64,000 nucleotides of DNA from Clostridiales bacterium (GCA_016342415.1 JAEIOD010000024.1:24392-88391), one strand, 5' to 3'. Shown: positions 8,641-17,302, numbered from the stretch's first letter. The notes: generated from the letters alone by a model not told the origin. Program-made: numbers and translations.

Positions 8641-9310
8641 AAAATTGATCAAATGGATATTCTGTAACAGGTGTTTCAAATGTCATGTGACGATTGTTTT
8701 CAGGATTGATAAAAGTGATTTCATGTGCAAATAATGCCATGTTAAACCAACCTTGCTTATCATTGAAACACTTGTTGTATTTAGTATCTCCCCAGATTGG
8801 ACAACCAATATGAGCCAATTGAACACGAATTTGATGATGTCGACCTGTTTCAAGTTTAATACTGATAAGGCTATATTTTTTTTCTTCTATTGTTTTAGAT
8901 GAAATACGCTTGATGTGCATAATAGCTTTTTTAGCCTTCGGAACAGATTCTTCTACAACTGATGAGACATTGCCTTTAAACTTTTTCTTTAAAAAATGTA
9001 TTAAGGTTTGATCATCAGGAGAGCCTTCTACGACCGCTAAATAAGTTTTTCTTATTGTTCTTTTTTGCATTTGCTTCGATAAATGAGCAACCGCTCTTGG
9101 AGTTTTTCCGAAAACAATCAGACCTCCAACAGGTCTATCGAGACGATGTATAAGACCTATATAGGGCTCTTCGATGCCATTGTTTTTATAGTGGTTGATG
9201 AGTATCGTTAATAGATCCAAATCACCTGTTAAATCAGACTGAACTGGCATGCCAGGAGCCTTTATACATACAATAACACTTTTATCTTCATATAAAATAT
9301 TTGGTTTCAT
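8639..9310 (-). CDS. RluA-family RNA pseudouridine synthase
   Basis: This enzyme isomerises specific uridines in RNA to pseudouridine. The catalytic motif HRLDRPVGG, with its Asp, is present near residue 57, and the C-terminal KLETGRHHQIR motif is intact. At 223 residues it lacks an N-terminal S4 domain, so it is a short RluA-type enzyme rather than an RluD-type one. Which RNA and position it modifies cannot be told. It is a single gene on the minus strand with its own terminator. Confidence 0.9.
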   Translation of the reverse strand: MKPNILYEDKSVIVCIKAPGMPVQSDLTGDLDLLTILINHYKNNGIEEPYIGLIHRLDRPVGGLIVFGKTPRAVAHLSKQMQKRTIRKTYLAVVEGSPDDQTLIHFLKKKFKGNVSSVVEESVPKAKKAIMHIKRISSKTIEEKKYSLISIKLETGRHHQIRVQLAHIGCPIWGDTKYNKCFNDKQGWFNMALFAHEITFINPENNRHMTFETPVTEYPFDQF

Positions 9311-9349
9311 AATTTACCACCTTTTCCTTAAGCATTATATCATACTCAA

Positions 9350-9375
9350 AAAAAAATAACAGCTTTGCTGTTATT
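9350..9375 (-). terminator. Terminator after the small hydrophobic gene
   Basis: A 9-bp stem (9355-9363 with 9367-9375) is followed on the minus strand by a run of T residues. Confidence 0.85.
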
Positions 9376-9592
9376 AAAATATCAGTTTTAAAATAAAACC
9401 GATGATTGAGAATATGGCTACTAGGACGATGACAGGTACTATTAATCCAATTGCTAATAAACCTAGGGGAGCAATTGTAAATAATATAACAACAAATAGT
9501 ACGCCTAATAATAGTTTGAAAATTCCCACGCCTATGCCAACAAATACTTTTAAAAATAATATAAGTAATAGTAATCCAATTATAAATCCCAT
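9374..9592 (-). CDS. Small, almost entirely hydrophobic membrane protein
   Basis: This 72-residue protein is nearly all Gly, Ile, Leu, Val and Phe and should form two or three membrane helices. It has an AGGAG site 7 nt before the ATG and its own strong terminator, which supports it as a real gene. I do not recognise the family. Small envelope-stress proteins of the phage-shock type are comparable in size and composition, but that is only a resemblance. Confidence 0.65.
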   Translation of the reverse strand: MGFIIGLLLLILFLKVFVGIGVGIFKLLLGVLFVVILFTIAPLGLLAIGLIVPVIVLVAIFSIIGFILKLIF

Positions 9593-9758
9593 ATCAAATC
9601 TCCTCTCGTTCTGATACTTTAACTATAAGGTAATTTTATTAGTAGAAGCTATAAAAAAAATTAAAATTAAATTAGAATATGTTATTAATAGAATTTTAAT
9701 AATATTTAAAGTGATTATCAATGTAAATAACTTAAAATAGTATAAATTGGAGGGTGTT

Positions 9759-10469
9759 ATGTTAAGAGTAAAAAATGTGAGTAAAAAGTTTAAAAAGTTG
9801 GAAGCTGTTAAAGATGTTAGTTTTGAGATTACTAATGGAGAGATAGTTGGTATTTTAGGTCCGAACGGAGCTGGAAAATCAACTACTATTAAAATGATTG
9901 CCGGATTACTTAGAACGAGTTCGGGCAGTATCACAATAGAAGGTCATGACAATAGAAGTGTAAAAGCCAAAAAGAAGTTTGCCTATATTCCAGAATTTCC
10001 AGAAATGTACGATATGTTGACCATAGACGAGCATATGAGATTTATCGCTCAAGCGTATGCTGTTGATGATTGGGAAACTCTTATGATTCCATACTTTGAA
10101 AGATTCGATCTGTTGGATAAACGAGACAAACTGGGAAAAGAACTGTCTAAGGGCATGAAACAGAAATTGAGTATTTGTTGTGGATTGTTAACTCAAGCTG
10201 ATTTGTATTTATTTGATGAGCCTATGATCGGACTTGACCCGAAAGCTATAAGAGAAACTAAAAAGATTATGAAAGAGCTAGCAGCTGCTGGCAAAACGAT
10301 TCTTGTAAGTACCCATCTACTGGATTCAATTGAACAAATTTGTAACCGTGTTTTGGTGATGAAATCGGGTGAAATTATTGTAAACAGTTCAATGGATGAG
10401 CTTAAAGCCAATAGTAATTTATCTTTAGAAGACATTTTCTTAGAGGTGACTGAAGATGAAATCGTTTAA
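9759..10469 (+). CDS. ABC transporter ATP-binding protein
   Basis: This is a 236-residue nucleotide-binding subunit of an ABC-2 type exporter. It shows Walker A GPNGAGKST, the signature LSKGMKQKLS, Walker B LYLFDEP and the switch His in VSTHLLD. The chosen start is ATG 9759, 6 nt after GGAGGG; an in-frame TTG at 9747 overlaps the ribosome binding site. It overlaps the permease gene by 14 nt, so the two are translationally coupled. The substrate is unknown. Confidence 0.93.
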   Translation: MLRVKNVSKKFKKLEAVKDVSFEITNGEIVGILGPNGAGKSTTIKMIAGLLRTSSGSITIEGHDNRSVKAKKKFAYIPEFPEMYDMLTIDEHMRFIAQAYAVDDWETLMIPYFERFDLLDKRDKLGKELSKGMKQKLSICCGLLTQADLYLFDEPMIGLDPKAIRETKKIMKELAAAGKTILVSTHLLDSIEQICNRVLVMKSGEIIVNSSMDELKANSNLSLEDIFLEVTEDEIV

Positions 10470-12039
10470 TATGTTATTTAAGTTGGAGATGACTTTATTA
10501 AAGAATAATGTCATGTCTATTATTAAAAATCCCAAAAGAATCATTACATATGTAATCTATATTGCTTTTATGACGTGGATTGTTTTGAGCAATACAAAAA
10601 ACTTTTCAAAGAGTTCTATGAACTTCGATTCGTTTTACAGTTATGCCAGTGGTGGTGTTTTCATCATGTTGTTTATGATGGGCTATGGTTTAACTAAAAA
10701 ATCCAGCATCTATTTTAAGATGAGTGAAATCAATATATTGTTCACCTCGCCGATCGATCAAAGAAAAATTCTGATGTTTACTTTGTTAAAAAGGATACCG
10801 GTTTATTTATTGACCAGTCTCTATACGTTGATATTCCTGTTGTCTATTGTGATTAATCTTTATCATCCAACAATAGGTGAACTTCTAATTACTTGTTTTG
10901 GATATACCATGGTATTTTTGATATTAGAACCTCTTGGTTTCTGTATTTTTGCCATTGGTACAAAACTTCAGAAATCAGATATGAATCAACGTATTTTGAA
11001 AGTTCTATTTGTTGTTATAGCGGCTATAGCAGCGATTCAGGTTGTTTTATCTGTTAAGGAGCAAGGTGTTAGTATAGCAACTGTTATGGGTGGACTAGGC
11101 AGTGATAAACTAAACTGGTTGCCAATTATCGGATGGGGAAAACAGCTGACATTAACAGCGTTATATGGCATCACCCCAATGAGTTATGTGTATTTAACGT
11201 TGATGATCGGGCTATATCTTACATTGGTATTATTGACTTACTTCTTAGGTAACGATTATTATGAAGATGTAATTCAAACCTCTGAAGAAAGAGATGTCAT
11301 TATAAAAAAAGCAAAAAGTGGAAAAATACAGTTTGATGGCTTCCATTTTAAAAAGAAAAAGATTAAAGCCAAAGACACACAAAAATATGCAGGTGCAATC
11401 TACTGGAAACGAAAGTTGATCACGATGAAAACCGATATAAGCGTCTTCTTTTCAATGGAAACCATTCTATGTTTGGTACTGGGGATAGGATCATCATTTT
11501 TGATCAATGGTGAATCACAACCTTACAGTGCTGTTATCGTTACAGGTATATATTTCTATATAAAATTCTTATTCTCTATGAATACAGCTTTGGATCAAGA
11601 ACTAAAATTGCATTATTATTATACACTACCTGATACTGCAATTAATAAAATGATTTCAGTGACCAAACTAGACCTTATAAGGTTTTTCATTAATATCTTA
11701 CTATTGGTTGTTTCGAATATGATTATAAGTCGGCATATTTCGTTAACATTGGTGTTACTACCGTTTGCAGCAACGATGTTTTATACTATGATGATGATGT
11801 CGAGTTTTCTTATGAAACTGTTTTTTTCAACAGAAGATTTTAATAGATTGCTGGTGATGTTTAAAATGCTTCAAATGATTATTGTATTATTACCATCTAT
11901 CATTACAATGATAATCCTTGGTATCCTTACAGAATCAATTTTCTTTGCACTTCTAGGGAGTTTTATAGTGAATTTAATTTTGACAACTGTTATTTTAGGT
12001 ATGAGTGATGTGCTTTTTAATCGGTTGGAATTAAAATAG
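10456..12039 (+). CDS. ABC exporter membrane subunit
   Basis: This 527-residue polytopic protein has about 12 hydrophobic segments, interrupted by a basic cytoplasmic loop near residues 275-315. It overlaps the ATPase gene and is its evident membrane partner. It resembles the putative ABC exporter group found in Clostridia (the ABC_export type), recognised mostly from size, topology and context. No substrate is suggested by the neighbours. Confidence 0.8.
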   Translation: MKSFNMLFKLEMTLLKNNVMSIIKNPKRIITYVIYIAFMTWIVLSNTKNFSKSSMNFDSFYSYASGGVFIMLFMMGYGLTKKSSIYFKMSEINILFTSPIDQRKILMFTLLKRIPVYLLTSLYTLIFLLSIVINLYHPTIGELLITCFGYTMVFLILEPLGFCIFAIGTKLQKSDMNQRILKVLFVVIAAIAAIQVVLSVKEQGVSIATVMGGLGSDKLNWLPIIGWGKQLTLTALYGITPMSYVYLTLMIGLYLTLVLLTYFLGNDYYEDVIQTSEERDVIIKKAKSGKIQFDGFHFKKKKIKAKDTQKYAGAIYWKRKLITMKTDISVFFSMETILCLVLGIGSSFLINGESQPYSAVIVTGIYFYIKFLFSMNTALDQELKLHYYYTLPDTAINKMISVTKLDLIRFFINILLLVVSNMIISRHISLTLVLLPFAATMFYTMMMMSSFLMKLFFSTEDFNRLLVMFKMLQMIIVLLPSIITMIILGILTESIFFALLGSFIVNLILTTVILGMSDVLFNRLELK

Positions 12040-12130
12040 TTTTAATCTGTTTCGGTATCCGATATAATGTATATAAGATCTGTGGATAAATGGTTGAGTA
12101 TTTAATAAAATGAAATAATAGATAAACCTT

Positions 12131-12160
12131 AACCAACTAGAAAATAGTTGGTTGTGTTTA
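12131..12160 (+). terminator. Hairpin between the ABC exporter and the peptidase gene
   Basis: A perfect 9-bp stem (12131-12139 with 12145-12153) with a 5-nt loop is followed by GTGTTTATTT. It would end the exporter transcript, or act in the leader of the peptidase gene. Confidence 0.55.
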
Positions 12161-12197
12161 TTTAACAATGCTAAATGCAATTTTACAGGGGGACAAC

Positions 12198-13721
12198 ATG
12201 GGGAATTTAGATAAAATATTTGAAATGGCAAAAGAGTTTAATGAACTCTCAGTAGAAAGATCACAACTTGCGTGGGTTCAGTATACTGTGGGTTATGATT
12301 TTGGTTTAGAGGCCAGCAATAAAAAAATAAATGATTTTCTACAAGACAAAGAAAGATATGAATTGGTTTTAAAACATAAAAACATGGAATTGGATGATGA
12401 TGATCGTCGTCGAATGGAGTTGGTGTTTAAAATATTCGAACCCTATCATAAATCAGATGAAATAAACCAATTGAATGAAGAAATTCAAAAAAAGACCAAT
12501 GAATTATCAATGATCTTAAATACCTTTAGATTCAAGCTAGAGGGTAGAGAAGTGACATCGATAGAACTCACACAGATTTTAAATAATTCAGAAGACAGAG
12601 ACTTAAGAAAAAAAGCTTATTTGGCTAAGAATCAGATTAATAAACCAATGATTGATGCCGGTTTCTTGGAGCTTGTGAATATGAGAAAAGAAATTGCCAA
12701 GTTAAACGAGTTTGAGTCGTTTGTTGACCTGAAATTATATCAAGAAGATTTAACACGTGATATTTTTTCAACTTGGAAAGACGAAGTCAGTGAAGTTTTA
12801 CCAAAAATGAATCAGAAAAGACAAGCATATGCGATGAAGTTTTTAAATGATGATACAATATTACCCTGGGATGAGTCTTATGTCTCTAATAAAATTGCAT
12901 CATCACTTTCTAAAAAAGTGAATATGTTGGAGTATTATACACATGTCTCAAATTTGTTCGAGAAATTTGGATTTAACTTAGAGGACTACAATATCACTTA
13001 CGATGTCTTCTCTAGACAAAACAAGTCAGAGTGGGGTTATAATTTCCCGATAGAAATTGCGAAAGATTCAAGAATTTTAGCAAATGTTAAAGATAGATTC
13101 TATGAATATGGGGTATTATTACATGAAACGGGACATGGGGTTCACTCGTTTTTAAAAAATCCTGATGAAATCTTGATGAATTTAGGTGTTAATGGAATTG
13201 TAACGGAAGGTATAGCGAATTTATTTGGTTCTTTGTTATTGGATGAAACCTTCTTTGGCACATTCTTCGATGAGGATTTAGAAGTGGCAAGAGCAGAATT
13301 TAAGGAAATCAAAGAATGGAATAAAATGAATGCCCTTAGAACGGTTTCTAGAATATTATTTGACCAGGAGTTCTATCATACTGACAATGAATCTTTAGAA
13401 GATGTATATGAGATGTATTGGAGAATAAATAGTGAAATTCTTGGTACTGAAAGAGGCGATTACGAGCCACCGTGGGCATTTTTGATACATCATACAACAC
13501 ATCCTATTTACTTGCATAATTACTTTATGGGTGATGTGACATGCGAAATGCTTTCTGGTGTATTCAAAGAAAAATACAATGTTAAACGTATTACAGAAAA
13601 ACCACTTGAATTTGGAACTTTTTTATATGAACAAGTTATAAAACCATCAGGACGTTATAACTACAGTGAATTATTTGAACGTATCAGTGGAGAGCCCTTC
13701 TCACTGAAATACATTAAGTAG
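12198..13721 (+). CDS. M3-like zinc peptidase
   Basis: This is a 507-residue gluzincin, probably a cytoplasmic oligopeptidase. The zinc motif HETGH lies near residue 310 (LLHETGHGVHSFL), and the third zinc ligand is probably the Glu in the following NGIVTEGIANLF stretch. ATG 12198, 8 nt after GGGGGA, is preferred over an in-frame ATG at 12168. It resembles M3 oligoendopeptidases and more distantly M2 peptidases. Only 42 nt, containing a hairpin, separate it from hgcA, so hgcAB may be expressed by read-through from this gene. Confidence 0.85.
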   Translation: MGNLDKIFEMAKEFNELSVERSQLAWVQYTVGYDFGLEASNKKINDFLQDKERYELVLKHKNMELDDDDRRRMELVFKIFEPYHKSDEINQLNEEIQKKTNELSMILNTFRFKLEGREVTSIELTQILNNSEDRDLRKKAYLAKNQINKPMIDAGFLELVNMRKEIAKLNEFESFVDLKLYQEDLTRDIFSTWKDEVSEVLPKMNQKRQAYAMKFLNDDTILPWDESYVSNKIASSLSKKVNMLEYYTHVSNLFEKFGFNLEDYNITYDVFSRQNKSEWGYNFPIEIAKDSRILANVKDRFYEYGVLLHETGHGVHSFLKNPDEILMNLGVNGIVTEGIANLFGSLLLDETFFGTFFDEDLEVARAEFKEIKEWNKMNALRTVSRILFDQEFYHTDNESLEDVYEMYWRINSEILGTERGDYEPPWAFLIHHTTHPIYLHNYFMGDVTCEMLSGVFKEKYNVKRITEKPLEFGTFLYEQVIKPSGRYNYSELFERISGEPFSLKYIK

Positions 13722-13725
13722 TTAT

Positions 13726-13750
13726 GGGCATCTCTTAGAGATGCCTTTTA
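13726..13750 (+). terminator. Hairpin with short T-tract between the peptidase gene and hgcA
   Basis: An 8-bp GC-containing stem (13727-13734 with 13738-13745) with a TTA loop is followed by TTTTAAAA. It leaves no room for a promoter before the hgcA ribosome binding site at 13753-13758, so it may act as a partial terminator in an operon. Confidence 0.7.
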
Positions 13751-13763
13751 AAAAGGAGATCAT

Positions 13764-14834
13764 ATGTTAGAAACAAAAAAATGCTGAGATGTTGACGTAA
13801 AAGCATCAAGTTTTGATGATAAAAGTATCATGTTTGAAGTTGCAGCACTGCACCACGAAAATGTATCTAACGAAAGGATGGAACATGCATTAGAAGGCAT
13901 GTATATGAAGTCCAAATTGTCATTTAATGATACGATTTCAAGTATAGGTGTTAGATTTGGAATTAATCGAGATAATTATATGGTTAAACCTGGATTATAT
14001 GCCCTTGGTCAACCGACAAGAGACTCGGATATCGTTGTGACATGTAATTATAAATTAACAGTAGACCGTGTTAGATCAACCCTAAAAGGGGACTATTGGC
14101 TTTTAATTATTGATACAAAAGGCATTAATGTATGGTGTGCTGCGGGTAAAGGCAGTTTTGGTACAGCAGAGTTGATTTATGCGATTGATAATTACAATTT
14201 AAAAGAATATGCATCTCAGAAACGCTTGATTTTGCCACAACTATCAGCGCCAGGGATACAAAGTCATTTGGTCACAAAAGTAACCGGCTATCAGATTATT
14301 TTTGGTACAGTTAGAATAGAAGATTTAGAGACCTTTATAAATCTTGATTATAAATCTTCTAAAGAAATGAAGGAAGTCACTTTTAAATTAAAGGATAGAA
14401 TGATTTTAACCCCACTAGAAGTCATCAGATCATGGAAAATAGTTTTACCGGTTCTGTTATTGGTTCTGATCTTACCGTTTATGAATTATAACCATTTAAT
14501 AATGGTGATGTTATCTATTGTATCAGGGGCTATTGTATTTCCAATGATCTTACCAGTTAGAGCTTATAATATGTTTTATAAAAATGGTATTTTAATAAGT
14601 TTGGCGATCAATGGATTTGTCGCTATCAATCATCTCTCTTTCTTTATGGTGGGATGGTATGTCCTTTGTAGTGCTTATTCAGGTTATTTAGCGCTCAATT
14701 ATACTGGGTCTACAACTTTTACTTCTCTTTCAGGTGTTAAAAAGGAGATGGAAGAAGGGATACCGGTTTTAAGTGTACTCGGTATCATTTCGGGTGTGTT
14801 GATTGTGCTTGGTTTGATGGAGGTAATCCTATGA
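13764..14834 (+). CDS. hgcA: HgcA, mercury-methylating corrinoid protein, predicted selenoprotein
   Basis: HgcA transfers a methyl group from its cobalamin to Hg(II). The N-terminal soluble domain holds the cap-helix motif NVWCAAGK, whose Cys (residue 125) ligates cobalt in the studied proteins. Residues about 220-350 form four or five membrane helices. AAGGAG sits 5 nt before the ATG at 13764. Codons 7 and 8 are TGC and TGA (13782-13787), and the frame continues open without shift into the conserved domain. The next in-frame ATG (13830) has no ribosome binding site. With a SECIS-like hairpin downstream, TGA is read as selenocysteine, giving 356 residues with an N-terminal Cys-Sec pair. The gene itself ends with TGA. 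HgcA identity is firm; selenocysteine is inferred. The alternative is a nonsense mutation with restart at 13830. Confidence 0.9.
13785..13820 (+). promoter_or_regulatory. In-frame TGA and bacterial SECIS-like hairpin in hgcA
   Basis: The TGA codon is 13785-13787. A perfect 6-bp stem CATCAA/TTGATG (13804-13809 with 13813-13818) closes a GTT loop, so the loop begins 22 nt after the TGA and its first base is G. If the last pair opens, the loop is AGTTT with G second. Both agree with the published bacterial SECIS pattern: a short stem, G in the first two loop positions, and 16-37 nt from the UGA. A competing hairpin, ATGATA/TATCAT (13816-13821 with 13826-13831), overlaps it. Confidence 0.65.
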
Positions 14835-15112
14835 GATATCTAGATAATGTAGTCACGCTTTCATTTACTAGAAGTAAATGTATTGAGTGTATGAGATGTA
14901 TTGAAGTTTGTCCTCGCCAGGTGTTTGTGATGAAAAATACAATAAAACTTGATGAGAAAGACAAATGTATAGAATGTGGTGCATGTCAGATGAATTGTCC
15001 GACTGGAGCGATAACAGTTGATGCGGGTGTTGGGTGTGCATCAGCGATTATTACGAGTTATCTAAAAAAGTCAAAGTTCTTAAGTCGTTTCATTAAAAAT
15101 GACTGTTGTTAA
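14831..15112 (+). CDS. hgcB: HgcB, ferredoxin of mercury methylation
   Basis: HgcB is the 2[4Fe-4S] ferredoxin that reduces the HgcA corrinoid and probably helps to hand over mercury. The 93-residue protein has CIECMRCIEVCP and CIECGACQMNCP cluster motifs, the conserved VGCASAIITSYL segment, and the diagnostic C-terminal Cys pair (NDCC). Its ATG overlaps the hgcA stop (ATGA), giving translational coupling. Its 3' end overlaps the convergent thpR gene by 20 nt, with no terminator visible between them. The combination with HgcA makes the assignment secure. Confidence 0.95.
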   Translation: MRYLDNVVTLSFTRSKCIECMRCIEVCPRQVFVMKNTIKLDEKDKCIECGACQMNCPTGAITVDAGVGCASAIITSYLKKSKFLSRFIKNDCC

Positions 15113-15629
15113 AAAACTTCTGATATATCGGTTCATAAGTCAATCTGTCATGAACTCTATGGCTATGCATTAAAGCCACCGATTCAACTTCTAAAATGAG
15201 TGGGGGCAAAATGAATTCTTCTAATGATTGACTGAGTAAGACTTGTCGACCTATGGTAATATGGGCTTGGTATTTTCTTTTGTCGTACTCTATATCATAA
15301 GTACTCATCAAGAGGTGTAAATTTTCCACCAGTTGATTGAGTATTACATTTTTTTCTAATCCGAGCCATAGTATGGCTCTATTTTTTTTAGGAAAAGTCC
15401 CTGCATGAACAACCTTCAAAACCGGTTTTGAAAGAGGCAGTTCATCAAGAATGTTTTCGTAAATATGCAAATCAGATATTTTGATATCACCAATGAACTC
15501 CAATGTTAAATGAAGGTTATCGGTTTCTATAAATTTGCCTTTTAAGGTATGATTGATTAGTGTATCTCTGTATAAAGCTAATTTTTCCTTGGACTCTCTT
15601 TTAAATGTTATGGCATAAAATACTCTCAT
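15093..15629 (-). CDS. thpR: RNA 2',3'-cyclic phosphodiesterase (ThpR/LigT-like)
   Basis: This is a 178-residue 2H-phosphoesterase that opens 2',3'-cyclic phosphate ends of RNA. Both catalytic HxT motifs are visible: HLTLEF near residue 40 and HITIGR near residue 122. ATG 15629 is chosen because GGAGG lies 6 nt upstream; an in-frame ATG at 15641 overlaps that site. It converges on hgcB and has no evident functional tie to it. Confidence 0.85.
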   Translation of the reverse strand: MRVFYAITFKRESKEKLALYRDTLINHTLKGKFIETDNLHLTLEFIGDIKISDLHIYENILDELPLSKPVLKVVHAGTFPKKNRAILWLGLEKNVILNQLVENLHLLMSTYDIEYDKRKYQAHITIGRQVLLSQSLEEFILPPLILEVESVALMHSHRVHDRLTYEPIYQKFFNNSHF

Positions 15630-15694
15630 ATGAACCTCCATATTCTATTATATCATCAGTAATTCAGAAAAATTAAGTTTTTTTATTTAAAGTA

Positions 15695-15723
15695 TTGACT
15701 ATTTATGCGCGAGTATGTATAAT
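15695..15723 (+). promoter_or_regulatory. Promoter of the T-box-argGH unit
   Basis: TTGACT (15695-15700) and TATAAT (15718-15723) have a 17-bp spacer, close to consensus, just ahead of the T-box leader. Confidence 0.8.
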
Positions 15724-15734
15724 TACTTTCAAAT

Positions 15735-16014
15735 AAAGGAAATGCGTAAATAAAAGGATAATGTACTGAATAACGTACAGCGAGCTAGGGATGGTGTGAG
15801 CCTAGTCAATGTTTGATAGTATTGAGAACCTTTTGGAGCAGCTTGTAAGAAAATAAGTAAGACAAGCCGGGTGTCCGCCGTTAAAAGGAATAGGTATCGA
15901 TTTATCCGTACTGAAAGAGAGAGCATTAGCTAATTTGGGTGGCACCGCGGTTTATATCGTCCCAAGTATGGATTAGAGTTCTGTATAAATATCCATAAGG
16001 GGTATTTTTTTATT
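15735..16014 (+). ncRNA. T-box leader of argGH, predicted to sense tRNA-Arg
   Basis: The T-box sequence AATTTGGGTGGCACCGCGG lies at 15932-15950. Stem I has an AAAAGG/CCTTTT base and a distal arm (15784-15804). The 3' side of the specifier loop reads AGA (15825-15827), then a purine, then the CC of the stem base. AGA is an arginine codon, and the same specifier-purine-stem rule gives Val and Leu codons in the other two T-boxes here. A terminator (CCC and TATGGAT pairing with ATCCATA and GGG, ending near 16002) is followed by T-tracts. Confidence 0.9.
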
Positions 16015-16030
16015 TTTTTGGAGGTGACGT

Positions 16031-17302
16031 ATGAAAAAGGTCGTATTAGCTTACTCAGGTGGTTTAGATACATCTGTAATTTTGAAGTGGTTGGAAGTTG
16101 AAAAGGATTATGAAGTCATTGCAGTTTGTATAGATGTAGGACAAAAAGAAGATTACGAAGTGGTTTCAAAGAAAGCTTTAGCTGTTGGTGCTAAAAAAGT
16201 TTATATTGTAGATGCAACTGAAAGTTTTGTAGACCAGTTTGTTTTCCAAGGTATTAAAGCGGGAGCCATATATGAGTCAAAGTATTTATTAGGTACAGCA
16301 TATGCTAGACCTTTAATAGCAGAAAAATTGGTTGAAATAGCTGAGTTAGAAGGCGCAGAAGCCATCGCTCATGGTGCAACCGGAAAAGGAAACGATCAAG
16401 TGAGATTTGAAGCGGGTATCATTGCACTTGCACCACATATAAAGATTATAGCACCATGGCGTGAATGGACATTGAAATCTAGAGAAGATTGCATTGAATA
16501 TGCAAAAAAATACAATATACCTTTGAATGTTACAAAAAAGAATATTTACTCGAGAGATGAAAATCTATTTCACATCAGTCATGAAGGTGGCAATTTGGAG
16601 GACCCGTGGTCGTCACATGAGGAAGATGTTTACAAATGGGTTAAACCGCTTGCACAAACACCTGATATTCCAGAAGTAATCACCGTTACTTTTGAAAAAG
16701 GTATACCCGTTTCAATCAATGATGAAAATATGATGGGCAAGACTTTGTTAAAGACTTTAAATGATATGGGTAGTATTCATCATGTTGGTGTCATTGATAT
16801 CGTGGAGAATCGATTGGTAGGCATGAAATCAAGAGGTGTGTATGAAACGCCAGGAGGCACTATTTTACACGAAGCACATCAAGCGCTTGAAAACTTAGTA
16901 CTTGATAGAGCAACGATGAAAACGAAAAAAATGGTGACAACGATTTATTCTGATTTGATTTATGATGGTCTTTGGTTTTCACCACTTAAGTTTTCGCTGG
17001 ATGCATTTATAAACAAAACGCAGGAAGTAGTAAGCGGTAAAGTTAAATTAACTTTATTCAAAGGTCAGGTAAGCGCCATTGCATCAACCTCTGAGAACTC
17101 ATTGTATGATATGGAGTATGTGACATTTGGAGAAGACGATGTCTACAATCAGAAGGATGCTGAAGGTTTTATCAACTTATTTACACTGCCATTAAAAATG
17201 AGTCAGATAAAGCAAAGCGAATTTTATAAAACAGGGCATTCAGATGCCAAGATAATGGTTTATGAGGAGGTAAAAAATGAAGGCATGGCAGGGGCGCTTT
17301 AG
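16031..17302 (+). CDS. argG: Argininosuccinate synthase
   Basis: ArgG joins citrulline and aspartate with ATP to form argininosuccinate. At 423 residues it has the N-terminal ATP-pyrophosphatase loop [10 protein letters not shown] and the conserved [14 protein letters not shown] segment. GGAGG precedes the ATG at 16031. Expression is controlled by the arginine T-box directly upstream. It overlaps argH by 26 nt. No other arginine-pathway gene is in the window, so citrulline may come from elsewhere in the genome or from the medium. Confidence 0.97.
   Translation: MKKVVLAYSGGLDTSVILKWLEVEKDYEVIAVCIDVGQKEDYEVVSKKALAVGAKKVYIVDATESFVDQFVFQGIKAGAIYESKYLLGTAYARPLIAEKLVEIAELEGAEAIAHGATGKGNDQVRFEAGIIALAPHIKIIAPWREWTLKSREDCIEYAKKYNIPLNVTKKNIYSRDENLFHISHEGGNLEDPWSSHEEDVYKWVKPLAQTPDIPEVITVTFEKGIPVSINDENMMGKTLLKTLNDMGSIHHVGVIDIVENRLVGMKSRGVYETPGGTILHEAHQALENLVLDRATMKTKKMVTTIYSDLIYDGLWFSPLKFSLDAFINKTQEVVSGKVKLTLFKGQVSAIASTSENSLYDMEYVTFGEDDVYNQKDAEGFINLFTLPLKMSQIKQSEFYKTGHSDAKIMVYEEVKNEGMAGAL

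Noticed and set aside
13785..13787. TGA read as tryptophan (alternative genetic code)
   Set aside because: TGA ends several genes here, including hgcA itself (14832-14834) and folC (26604-26606), so the standard code applies.
13830..14834. hgcA starting at ATG 13830 as an ordinary gene without selenocysteine
   Set aside because: There is no ribosome binding site before 13830, while 13764 has an ideal one, and the intervening frame is open except for the TGA. Kept only as the alternative explanation.
15729..15926. Minus-strand open frame within the argG leader
   Set aside because: It lies entirely in the T-box RNA, has no ribosome binding site and resembles no protein.
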